In this document: in pieces, positions 1-5,976 of the stretch
Layout: each line of letters opens with the position of its first letter
How positions within the stretch are numbered: position 1 is the first letter of the stretch
Source of the DNA: Nitrospirota bacterium
GTDB taxonomy: Bacteria > Nitrospirota > Thermodesulfovibrionia > Thermodesulfovibrionales > UBA6898
Direction of reading: 5' to 3'
Assembly: GCA_021787505.1 (NCBI GenBank)
Contig: JAJYLU010000045.1
Coordinates: 1 to 9,174 of the forward strand
Length of the DNA: 9,174 bases
The notes under the pieces: model-generated
Told to the model about the DNA's origin: nothing
The model's database searches: none
What the model saw: the letters and a program-made list of their open reading frames with translations, nothing else
Position numbers and translations under genes: made by a program

Positions 1-55
1 AAGGGATATAGCACGCGGCCTGTTGATCCGGATGCGCATTCACCCGAAATTTCAA

Positions 56-84
56 TTTTCAGCCTATCTTTCCGGTGCTACAAT
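56..84 (+). promoter_or_regulatory. Candidate extended -10 promoter for the DUF72 gene (leaderless)
   Basis: A -10 hexamer TACAAT (79-84) matches the sigma-70 consensus at 5 of 6 positions and is preceded by TGC (76-78), the extended -10 arrangement. A weak -35, TTTTCA (56-61), sits 17 bases upstream. Counting seven bases from the last base of the -10 puts the predicted transcription start exactly on the A of the ATG at 91. No Shine-Dalgarno sequence precedes that ATG, which fits a leaderless transcript. The same design is seen before ku-A at 5211-5238. The prediction rests on sequence match only. Confidence 0.5.
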
Positions 85-90
85 CTATAC

Positions 91-816
91 ATGCCTGAAC
101 CACTTATCGGCTGCAGCGGGTTTAATTACCGGGACTGGAAGGGTAATTTTTATCCTGGCGATCTCCCGCAAAAAAAATGGCTTGAATATTACTGCACGGT
201 TTTCAAAACTGTCGAACTGAATGTTACATTCTACAGACTCCCCCTCGTGAAGACATTCGAAAAATGGTACGCTGAAACGCCCCCGGACTTCACTTTTTCC
301 TTAAAAGGCAGCCGTTTCATTACCCACATAAAAAGGCTATTAGACCCTGAAGAGCCTTTGGACTTGTTCTTTGAGAGGTCGTTGCATCTGAAGGAAAAGC
401 TGAAGGTTGTGTTATGGCAGTTTTCCCCCTCTTTTAAGATCGACCTTGAACGGTTGAGCAGATTTGTAAAATTACTTGGAGGGTATCCCGTACGCGATAC
501 GCTCGAGTTCAGACACGACAGTTGGATGACGGAAGAGACCGTGTATCTCTGCAAAAACAGCAAGGTGGGCCTCTGCATGGCTGACTGGCCTGAATTTCTT
601 GATGACCTTCCGGTCACGTCCGACTTTGTCTACATAAGAAGACACGGCGAAGGCGGGAGCTACGCCACGAGTTATTCAAAAAAGACCCTGGAAAGAGACG
701 CAAGGCGCCTGAAGAATTACGTGAAGAACGGAAAGGATGCGTTCATATATTTCAATAATGATTTCCATGGATACGCACCAAAGAATGCGCAGGAACTGAT
801 CGAGATGCTTAAATGA
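91..816 (+). CDS. DUF72 family protein (YecE-like)
   Basis: A 241-residue protein of the DUF72/YecE family, a TIM-barrel-like fold of unknown biochemical function. Family signatures are clear: the N-terminal IGCSGFNYRDWKGNFYP (residues 6-22), a TVELNVTFYRLP stretch (40-51) followed by a FSLKGSRFITH segment (69-79), VLWQFSPSF (107-115), LEFRHDSW (138-145), an ADWPE element (164-168), YIRRHG (181-186), and a C-terminal YFNNDFHGYAPKNAQEL (220-236). Length is in the usual range. The reading frame stays open upstream to the window edge, but family members begin a few residues before IGCSGF, so the ATG at 91 is preferred. There is no ribosome binding site; a promoter ending six bases before the ATG suggests leaderless expression. 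It converges on the ligase gene, with only 72 bases between the two stop codons. A role in DNA repair would be guesswork from position alone. The gene looks AT-richer than the rest of the window. Confidence 0.93.
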   Translation: MPEPLIGCSGFNYRDWKGNFYPGDLPQKKWLEYYCTVFKTVELNVTFYRLPLVKTFEKWYAETPPDFTFSLKGSRFITHIKRLLDPEEPLDLFFERSLHLKEKLKVVLWQFSPSFKIDLERLSRFVKLLGGYPVRDTLEFRHDSWMTEETVYLCKNSKVGLCMADWPEFLDDLPVTSDFVYIRRHGEGGSYATSYSKKTLERDARRLKNYVKNGKDAFIYFNNDFHGYAPKNAQELIEMLK

Positions 817-874
817 GCGGTCGAAAAGAACGGGCCACTTCTTTCTCTTTGGTGGAGCAGCCGCATGCAGGTTG

Positions 875-897
875 ATGAGCTGATCGACTCATTTTTT
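875..897 (+). terminator. Weak candidate terminator after the DUF72 gene
   Basis: ATGAG (875-879) can pair with CTCAT (888-892) around an 8-base loop, followed immediately by a T run reaching 897. The five-base stem is short, so termination may be inefficient. It overlaps the last codons of the convergent ligase gene. It is the only hairpin-plus-T candidate I see between the two converging genes. Confidence 0.3.
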
Positions 898-2511
898 AGA
901 AAGTAAGATTCCCCCCGGCTTTTCTCGCACCACTTCGTGTGCGGCTTTGTCCTCTCGCAGTCTCAAGAAAACCGGCTGCCTCATGATGCCCTCTTCGGTC
1001 CAGCCATGGAAGGCAACCTCGCAGACCAGCTCCGGCTTCAGCCAGGTGATCCCGCTTCCGTCCCGCCATGCGGGACTGCGGGACTCCACTTTAAAGGGGC
1101 ATTCTTTTTGGACCAGGGGCCCCATTTTGTCGCGGATCTCCTTCAACTTTTTCATCGAGAATCCGCCTCCCGAATGACCGATGTAAACCAGTTCGCTCCC
1201 TTCGAATGCGCCTAACACAAGGCTGCCGAAATATTTTCTTCCCCCTCTCGGTTCCGTAAATCCCACGATCACGCCCTCCTGCGTGAGCTTCGTCTTCACC
1301 TTCAGCCACTGTCTGCTCCTCCTGCCCATCCTGTAGATGCTTTGCGAATGCTTTGCGATGACCCCCTCGAGTCCCTTTCCATTGACTACGCTGAAAAACA
1401 GGGCGCCCTCTTTCGATACGTGATCGCTGAATTTTATTTTCGCAGAAGAGGGGAGAATTTTTTTCAGGAGTTCTTTTCTCCTGATCAGGGGCAGGTTCGT
1501 CAGATCATGCCCCTGAAAGTAGAGGAGATCAAAGACGTAGTAGACCAAATGACCGCCGCCGGATTTTTGGTAATTCTGCAGCATCTGGAAATCAGGACGC
1601 CCCTGATCATCTACCACAACAATTTCGCCGTCGAAGACAGCCTCGAATCTGAATTTCCGAAGCGCCTCCGCAATTGGGAAAAACTTTTGATTGAGTGAGA
1701 TTTGGTTGCGCGAATAAAGAGAAACATTTCCATCCCGGATTTCTGCAACGGCCCGGTACCCGTCCCACTTCACCTCAAAGATCCAGTCCTTATGATCAAA
1801 CGGTTCTTTGACCAATGTGGCGAGCATCGGTTTTATGCCGTGGGGCATCGGTTTTACCGGCGCATCCGTCAGGTCTTCACTCTCCATCGCCTCCCGAAGA
1901 CGGATCCGGTTTATCTTTTGTCCGGAAGATTTCACCGGGTTTGCCTTTGAAACATCCTCCAGGGTCTTGCCGGACAAGACGGAGCGGTTCTCTCTGAGAA
2001 TGTCCCCTTTTTCTGCATATCGGTCTTTTTTCTTCAAAAGGAGCCACGACTTTTCGCCCATCCCCGTTTTTACCAGCGCGAATTCACCCTGAAGCTTTTC
2101 CCCTTCTAGTACAAACTTCAGGTCCCCTTTTTTCAGTCCGTCCAGAAGAAGTTTCTCGCTTTCTTTCCTGTCTCGCGTGGAAGGGTGATGATAAAAGCCT
2201 CTGTCCCAGATGATGACGCTTCCTGCGCCGTAATTGCCCTCGGGTATAACGCCCTCAAAATCCTTATAATCGAACGGATGGTCTTCGACCATCACGGCCA
2301 ACCTTTTAAATAAAGGGTCCTGCGAGGGGCCCTTCGGCACAGCCCAGCTCTTAAGCACCCCTTCCATCTCCAGCCTCAGATCATAATGAAGGGCTCGGGC
2401 CGCGTGCTTATGCACGACAAAAATAAGATGGTCCCCTTTTCGGCGCGCGCCTGGCTCCGGTTCGGGCGTTTTCCCGAATTTCCGTTTGGATTTATATTCC
2501 TTTAATTTCAT
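889..2511 (-). CDS. ligD: LigD-type phosphoesterase plus ATP-dependent DNA ligase (PE-LIG)
   Basis: This is the end-processing and sealing enzyme of bacterial NHEJ, 540 residues from the ATG at 2511. Domain order is 3'-phosphoesterase (about 1-165), a polar linker (about 165-222), ligase nucleotidyltransferase (about 225-410) and OB fold (about 410-525). In the PE domain H36, H42, D44, R46, H78 and Y82 line up with the metal- and phosphate-binding residues known from Pseudomonas LigD, at a constant offset of six. In the ligase domain EVKWDGYR carries the AMP-accepting lysine K248; other ligase motifs are FDGEIVV with E296, EGVIAK (382-387) and WLKVK (402-406). The polymerase domain found in full-length LigD is absent and lies in its own gene upstream. 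A TTG two codons upstream (2517) is an alternative start; family N-termini (a short stretch, then LKEY..KR.F.KTPEP) favour the ATG. Neither start has a clear ribosome binding site. A palindromic repeat containing a strong terminator candidate separates it from the polymerase gene. No catalytic residue I checked is missing. Confidence 0.95.
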   Translation of the reverse strand: MKLKEYKSKRKFGKTPEPEPGARRKGDHLIFVVHKHAARALHYDLRLEMEGVLKSWAVPKGPSQDPLFKRLAVMVEDHPFDYKDFEGVIPEGNYGAGSVIIWDRGFYHHPSTRDRKESEKLLLDGLKKGDLKFVLEGEKLQGEFALVKTGMGEKSWLLLKKKDRYAEKGDILRENRSVLSGKTLEDVSKANPVKSSGQKINRIRLREAMESEDLTDAPVKPMPHGIKPMLATLVKEPFDHKDWIFEVKWDGYRAVAEIRDGNVSLYSRNQISLNQKFFPIAEALRKFRFEAVFDGEIVVVDDQGRPDFQMLQNYQKSGGGHLVYYVFDLLYFQGHDLTNLPLIRRKELLKKILPSSAKIKFSDHVSKEGALFFSVVNGKGLEGVIAKHSQSIYRMGRRSRQWLKVKTKLTQEGVIVGFTEPRGGRKYFGSLVLGAFEGSELVYIGHSGGGFSMKKLKEIRDKMGPLVQKECPFKVESRSPAWRDGSGITWLKPELVCEVAFHGWTEEGIMRQPVFLRLREDKAAHEVVREKPGGILLSKK

Positions 2512-2520
2512 GGACAACTT

Positions 2521-2578
2521 GTAGGGGCGGCCCTATGTGGCCGCACGAAAAAGGGCACCCACATGGGGTTGCCCCTAC
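2521..2578. repeat. 58-base GTAGGGGC...GCCCCTAC palindromic intergenic repeat
   Basis: An imperfect inverted repeat fills the gap between the polymerase and ligase genes. The ends are exact (GTAGGGGC at 2521-2528 and GCCCCTAC at 2571-2578). Over 26-base arms 20 positions are complementary, and three of the six mismatches would be G-U pairs in + strand RNA. It resembles, from memory, dispersed palindromes with GTAGGGGC ends found in many environmental bacterial genomes, possibly MITE-like or REP-like. No target-site duplication is obvious. Whether it is repeated elsewhere in this genome cannot be judged here. Confidence 0.7.
2548..2574 (-). terminator. Intrinsic terminator candidate between LigD polymerase and ligase genes
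   Basis: Read on the minus strand, GGGC-A-ACCC pairs with GGGT-GCCC around the five-base loop CATGT (an 8-pair stem with one bulged A). TTTTT follows directly (AAAAA at 2548-2552 on the + strand). The stem begins about 19 bases after the polymerase stop codon. It is built from the right half of the GTAGGGGC palindrome. It should stop or attenuate transcription coming from ku-B and the polymerase gene before it reaches the ligase gene, and I see no convincing promoter after it. Terminator function is inferred from structure. Confidence 0.55.
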
Positions 2579-2593
2579 ACGGTCAATCTTCCC

Positions 2594-3499
2594 TCATAAA
2601 TGCGGAAGCTTCTGCTTTTTCACGAGCACCTCGCGAAAAAGGTCGCCTTGTTTTTCGGCCCTGCGAACAGCTTCGGACTGAATGACCAGCAACTTTTCAG
2701 GGTTGCCCTGTCCGGCCAGACCCTCCAGTTCCTTCCATCCAAGCGGAAACGAGACGACCGGTTTTTCCCGGGCCCGCAGGGAATACACGCAGATCATCGT
2801 CTTTGAAGAGTCGTTTTGGGACCAGTTGATGAAAACCCTTGCCTTCCGGTATTCCTTAGCCATCTTTGCAGTCACCAGATCCGGATAATTTTTCTGCATG
2901 ATGCTCGCCACGGTCTTTGAAAATTTCTTGGTGTCCTCAAAGGTCGTCTCTTTGCGGTTCAGCGGAACATACACATGGAGTCCTTTTTTGCCCGAGGTTT
3001 TTATGTAGCTTGCAAGCCCCAGCCCCGAGAGCAGTTCCAGAAGTATCAGGGCAACCTTGGCACAATCCAGAATGTTTGCACGATCGCCCGGGTCCAGATC
3101 GAAGACCATTGAATCCGGCGTCTCCGGAGAGCCGACCCTGGCCAAAGGCACATGAAGTTCGACGGATGCAAGGTTTTCCACCCACATCAGCGTTTCCAGA
3201 TCGTTCACCAGGCAAACAGTCATCCTCTCCTCAGAATGCCGATGGACATCCGCCGTTTTCAGCCAAACCGGACGGTAGGAGGGACAACGCTTCTCAAAGA
3301 AGAAATCCTTTTCTACTCCTTCAGGGTAACGTTTCAGGGTCAATGCACGGTCTTTCAGATGCGGCAAAATGAACTTTGCAATCCGCCTGTAGTATTCCAG
3401 GATGTGGGCCTTCGTGAAACCATAGGAAGGATAGAGGTCCTTTTCGAGGTTCGATAAAGAAAGCCTTCTCCCGGCGACCTCGACGACTTTTCGGCTCAC
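2594..3499 (-). CDS. Stand-alone LigD polymerase/primase domain (AEP family)
   Basis: A 301-residue archaeo-eukaryotic-primase-type polymerase, equivalent to the POL domain of LigD. It adds a few nucleotides, typically ribonucleotides, to broken ends before ligation. The N-terminus GRRLSLSNLEKDLYP (10-24) followed by GFTKAHILEYY (27-37) is typical of the family. The catalytic carboxylates are in MVFDLDPG (D134 and D136), the nucleotide-binding motif is SGKKGLHV (169-176, H175), and the third acidic residue is D230 in FINWSQND. A YSLRAREKP segment (239-247) also matches. Length equals the domain alone, so this is a naturally split LigD rather than a truncation. The GTG start overlaps the TGA stop of ku-B in GTGA, implying translational coupling; upstream there is only a GAAGAG-like ribosome binding site. 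A terminator candidate follows the stop. All catalytic residues I looked for are present. Confidence 0.95.
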   Translation of the reverse strand: MSRKVVEVAGRRLSLSNLEKDLYPSYGFTKAHILEYYRRIAKFILPHLKDRALTLKRYPEGVEKDFFFEKRCPSYRPVWLKTADVHRHSEERMTVCLVNDLETLMWVENLASVELHVPLARVGSPETPDSMVFDLDPGDRANILDCAKVALILLELLSGLGLASYIKTSGKKGLHVYVPLNRKETTFEDTKKFSKTVASIMQKNYPDLVTAKMAKEYRKARVFINWSQNDSSKTMICVYSLRAREKPVVSFPLGWKELEGLAGQGNPEKLLVIQSEAVRRAEKQGDLFREVLVKKQKLPHL

Positions 3500-4281
3500 C
3501 GGCTCTTCTTCACCTTACGCATGCTCTCCTCCAGCGCGGCGATCAGATCTGCAGGGCCTTCCGCCGCCTCTTCCTCTATTTCAGGGGCCTGCACCGGCGC
3601 TTTTTCCTTCACCTTCTTCTTCAGAAGAGCCACGATCTTTTTTCTGCGGCCGTCCGCATATTTTTCCGGGTTAAAGTCCGCCATCATTTTCTTAATGTTT
3701 CTTTGCATACGGCTCTTATCTTCGTCTTCGATCCCTTCTTCTTTCGGTGAGATGTCTTCATCGGAGAGTATTTCATTGCGGTAATGGAGTGTGATCAGGC
3801 TGAGCACTCCCTCCGTGCTTTTGACCGCCACGAGATACTCTCGCTCGCCCAGCACAAATTTTGCGAGCCCGGCCTTATTTGTCCGGCGCATCGCCTCAAC
3901 AAGCAGTCGGTACGCTTTTTCGCCGCCCTTCGAAGGGACAAGATAATACGGGTGATCGTAATAGATCGAATCCACTTCCTTCAGATCGATAAACTCGACG
4001 ATCTCTATCGTGCGGCTCCGCTCGGGCGACACAGACTCCAGTTCCTCGTCCGTTATCAATATGTATTTGTCGGGCCCGATTTCGTATCCCCTGATAATCT
4101 CCTCCGGTGGGATCTCCTTATCCTCTTCCGGACAGAACATTCTTCTCTGAAGGGGAGAGTAATCCTTGCTGTGCAGCAGGCGAAAAGAGACACGGCCGGG
4201 CTCGACCGCCTTCACCAACTGTACGGGAATCGCCACCAGACTGAAACTGATTGTCCCGCTCCATATCCCTTGCACCGCCAT
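3496..4281 (-). CDS. ku: Ku DNA end-binding protein, second copy (ku-B)
   Basis: A 261-residue bacterial Ku protein, which as a dimer threads onto double-strand break ends and recruits LigD. Family features are the N-terminus IWSGTISFSLVAIPVQL (6-22), VSFRLLH (31-37), the EEIIRGYEI and DKYILITDEELE blocks (60-82), IEIVEFIDL (92-100), a YYLVPSKGGEKAY segment (112-124), and the REYLVAVKS.EG.L.L.TLHY core (147-167). After the core the family SEKEL-type helix is replaced by an acidic stretch (about 173-189, rich in E and D) and a divergent helix, then FNPEKYADGRRKKI (203-216). The C-terminus DLIAALEESMRKVKKSR is a basic version of the short conserved tail implicated in LigD recruitment. The ATG has a good ribosome binding site (AGGGGG, five bases upstream). 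It overlaps the polymerase gene by four bases. It is clearly diverged from ku-A, so this is an old pair rather than a recent duplication. Confidence 0.95.
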   Translation of the reverse strand: MAVQGIWSGTISFSLVAIPVQLVKAVEPGRVSFRLLHSKDYSPLQRRMFCPEEDKEIPPEEIIRGYEIGPDKYILITDEELESVSPERSRTIEIVEFIDLKEVDSIYYDHPYYLVPSKGGEKAYRLLVEAMRRTNKAGLAKFVLGEREYLVAVKSTEGVLSLITLHYRNEILSDEDISPKEEGIEDEDKSRMQRNIKKMMADFNPEKYADGRRKKIVALLKKKVKEKAPVQAPEIEEEAAEGPADLIAALEESMRKVKKSR

Positions 4282-4286
4282 TTATT

Positions 4287-4292
4287 CCCCCT
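4287..4292 (-). promoter_or_regulatory. Ribosome binding site of ku-B
   Basis: AGGGGG on the minus strand lies five bases before the ATG at 4281. This fixes the start, and shows that ku-B has its own initiation signal and is not coupled to ku-A, which ends 152 bases away. Confidence 0.65.
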
Positions 4293-4320
4293 GTTTGACT
4301 CGGAATAGTTCTTCATAACG

Positions 4321-4394
4321 CCCCCTATCCCCCTCTTATCTCAAGTGGGGGGACTCTAAAGCTTCCCCTCTTAGGTTAAGAGGGGAATGAGGGG
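4321..4394. repeat. Tandem palindromic repeat between the two ku genes
   Basis: Two hairpin units of related sequence stand side by side in the 152-base gap. Unit 1 (4328-4353) is imperfect, with TCCCCC and GGGGGA ends. Unit 2 (4363-4387) is a perfect 11-base stem, TTCCCCTCTTA against TAAGAGGGGAA, with the three-base loop GGT. The whole segment also folds on itself: 4321-4338 and 4377-4394 are complementary at 15 of 18 positions. On the minus strand unit 2 is followed two bases later by only TTT, so it is at best a weak terminator; it could equally be an RNA processing or stability element. The layout suggests a dispersed palindromic repeat, perhaps MITE-like, but copy number cannot be assessed here. 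Confidence 0.7.
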
Positions 4395-4433
4395 AGTTAC
4401 TTAATTCATTCTGTTTGTTTCCGTTAATCATCA

Positions 4434-5204
4434 TCAGGCAACCTTCTTCAGGCTCGCCTCAAGGGCCTGAAGCAGCTTATCCGGCGCTGTGGGTTTCAGA
4501 CGCCTCGGCCGCAGGACAGCGACCTTTTCTCCGCGGGCCTTTTTGTCGATCAGGTCCCGCAGCTTTTTCTCATGTTCGTTTTCGAATTTCTGCGGCTGAA
4601 AAGGACCGGTCCACTGATTGATCAAATCGCTCCCGATCTTCAGTTCTTTTTCAGACAAAGAAATTTTCTCCAGTTCCAGAGATTTTACCGGAACCACTTC
4701 GTCGGCATACCGCAGAGTATTCAGACGAAGGATCTTTCCGCCTGACTGCAGGGCCCCGAGATAGGACCGCTTTCTCATGGTCCAGGTGCAGATACCTTCT
4801 GCCTCCATCTCCTTCAAGGCCACAGCGAGCGCGTTATATTCCTTTGAATGGCTATCCGGCTCCAGGTAGTAGGCGCGATCTAGGAAGAGGGGATCGATTT
4901 GTCCGGTCCTGACGAATTCATGGACTTCGATATTCCGGCTGCTTTCAGGAGCAGTCTGTTCGAGCTCCTCCGGATCGACGATGATATATTTCCCTTCCTC
5001 CACTTCAAAGCCTTTGGCCTGCGCTTCCGCCGGCACCGGTTTTTTTTCGTATGCACAGATCATCTGCTGGCGCAATTTCACGCGATCACGCCTGTGAAGG
5101 AGGTGAAACTGTATCCGCTCTTCCCTGATTGCGGGATGCAGCTTCACGGGCAGATTCGTATCCCCAAAACGGATATATCCCTTCCAGATCGTTCCTCCCG
5201 CCAT
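4434..5204 (-). CDS. ku: Ku DNA end-binding protein, first copy (ku-A)
   Basis: A 256-residue bacterial Ku protein and the promoter-proximal gene of the NHEJ cassette. It opens with IWKGYIRFGDTNLPVKL (6-22), then IQFHLLHRRD (31-40), KGFEVEEGKYIIVDPEELE (64-82), the block NIEVHEFV (91-98), YYLEPDS (112-118) and the YLGAL to LNTLRYADEV core (148-170). Unlike ku-B it keeps the family SLSEKELKIGSDLI helix (182-195) and a FQPQKFENEHEKKLRDLI segment (202-219). The C-terminal tail DKLLQALEASLKKVA matches the conserved LigD-contacting peptide of bacterial Ku. The ATG at 5204 is preferred over an in-frame TTG at 5222 because Ku proteins start a few residues before IWKG, and a promoter is predicted to begin transcription at this ATG. 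There is no Shine-Dalgarno sequence. It lies 57 bases after the TVP38-family gene. With two diverged neighbours, either homodimers or a Ku heterodimer are possible. Confidence 0.95.
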   Translation of the reverse strand: MAGGTIWKGYIRFGDTNLPVKLHPAIREERIQFHLLHRRDRVKLRQQMICAYEKKPVPAEAQAKGFEVEEGKYIIVDPEELEQTAPESSRNIEVHEFVRTGQIDPLFLDRAYYLEPDSHSKEYNALAVALKEMEAEGICTWTMRKRSYLGALQSGGKILRLNTLRYADEVVPVKSLELEKISLSEKELKIGSDLINQWTGPFQPQKFENEHEKKLRDLIDKKARGEKVAVLRPRRLKPTAPDKLLQALEASLKKVA

Positions 5205-5210
5205 AAGAGA

Positions 5211-5238
5211 AGTATCGCACAAAAAATATCTTCGTCAA
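5211..5238 (-). promoter_or_regulatory. Candidate extended -10 promoter of the ku/ligD cassette (leaderless)
   Basis: On the minus strand TTGACG (5233-5238), 5 of 6 to the -35 consensus, is separated by 16 bases from GATACT (5211-5216), 4 of 6 to the -10 consensus. TGC precedes the -10, an extended -10. The predicted transcription start falls on the A of the ATG at 5204, consistent with the missing ribosome binding site. The spacer contains a T6 tract. It lies in the short gap after the TVP38-family gene, so the NHEJ genes can be expressed separately from hrpB. The promoter is inferred, not proven. Confidence 0.5.
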
Positions 5239-5261
5239 GCTTTCCCGTTTCTTCTGTACCC

Positions 5262-5963
5262 TTACCGCGCGGCCAATCCCTTTTTCTTTCTGTACCATGC
5301 GATAATTTTTTTTGCGGCTATCGGGAAGACCCCAAGAATCGCAAACGAGCCGAGCAACTGAGGGGAGACGATCCCCTTGAGGGAGTCGATCTTCGCAAGC
5401 TCTTTGCCTGCATTCACATACACGACCGTTCCGGCGAGCATTCCGATTTGCGAAACCCAGTAAAAAGTGACAAGTCTCATCCTTGTGACACCTATAGCAA
5501 GGTTGATGAGCCAGAACGGAAAAATCGGGATTAAGCGGAGAGTAAACAGGTAAAAGGCCCCTTCCCTTTCCACCCCCTCGTTAACCCTTGCGATGCGCTC
5601 TCCGAACTTATCCTGGACCCAGTCGCGCAGAAGGAAACGGGAGACAGCGCAGGCGAGCGTTGCGCCGATCGTGCTCGCAAACGATACAACGATCGTCCCT
5701 GTCACAAGGCCGAAGAGGGCGCCGCCCGCAAGAGTCATGACCACGGCACCGGGCAGCGAAAGGGAGGTCACGATTACATAGATTGCCATGTACCCGGCAA
5801 TGACCTGGGGGCCGTGAGCTGCGTAAAGCAACGCAAACCTCTGTTGCGACGCCTTGATATAGGAAAGCGTAAGATATTGCCCGAGATGAAAGAACTGAAA
5901 GGCCGCAAAGGAGATAACGATGACGACAAGGATTGTAAATTTTTTGATGGTTTCTTTATTCAC
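5262..5963 (-). CDS. TVP38/TMEM64 (DedA/VTT, SNARE-associated) family membrane protein
   Basis: A 233-residue polytopic inner-membrane protein with the VTT domain shared by DedA, TVP38 and eukaryotic TMEM64/TMEM41 proteins. Some relatives are implicated in lipid transbilayer movement; the substrate of bacterial TVP38-type members is generally unknown. Hydrophobic segments lie at about 8-26, 53-68, 72-107 (probably a re-entrant and a membrane helix), 137-160, 164-185 and 203-222. The family-typical parts are SLSLPGAVVMTLAGGALFG (67-85), the glycine- and serine-rich helix after it, and FTLRLIPIFPFWLINLAIG (140-158) with the conserved arginine-proline pair. The C-terminus is basic (AWYRKKKGLAAR) and probably cytoplasmic. 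The GTG start has a clear ribosome binding site (AGGGAAG at 5968-5974) and begins 13 bases after the hrpB stop, so the two are probably co-transcribed. No link to DNA repair is evident beyond adjacency. Confidence 0.9.
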   Translation of the reverse strand: MNKETIKKFTILVVIVISFAAFQFFHLGQYLTLSYIKASQQRFALLYAAHGPQVIAGYMAIYVIVTSLSLPGAVVMTLAGGALFGLVTGTIVVSFASTIGATLACAVSRFLLRDWVQDKFGERIARVNEGVEREGAFYLFTLRLIPIFPFWLINLAIGVTRMRLVTFYWVSQIGMLAGTVVYVNAGKELAKIDSLKGIVSPQLLGSFAILGVFPIAAKKIIAWYRKKKGLAAR

Positions 5964-5976
5964 GTCACTTCCCTAC

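Noticed and set aside
1..90. N-terminal extension of the DUF72 protein to the window edge
   Set aside because: The frame is open, but the translation is unlike DUF72 N-termini and contains the promoter candidate; the ATG at 91 fits the family.
23..220. 65-residue + strand frame overlapping the start of the DUF72 gene
   Set aside because: It is out of frame with the recognisable DUF72 protein, overlaps it heavily and shows no family features.
231..617. 128-residue minus-strand frame inside the DUF72 gene
   Set aside because: It lies antisense to a clearly recognised protein and has no recognisable features of its own.
2518..2593. Frameshifted fusion of POL and PE-LIG into one LigD
   Set aside because: Both proteins are complete with their own starts and stops, and a structured repeat with a terminator separates them, so they are separate genes.
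3784..4308. 174-residue + strand frame across ku-B
   Set aside because: It is entirely antisense to ku-B, whose motifs are unambiguous, and its translation resembles no protein.
4899..5534. 211-residue + strand frame spanning the ku-A start and the TVP38-family gene end
   Set aside because: It crosses two recognised genes on the opposite strand and has no domain character.
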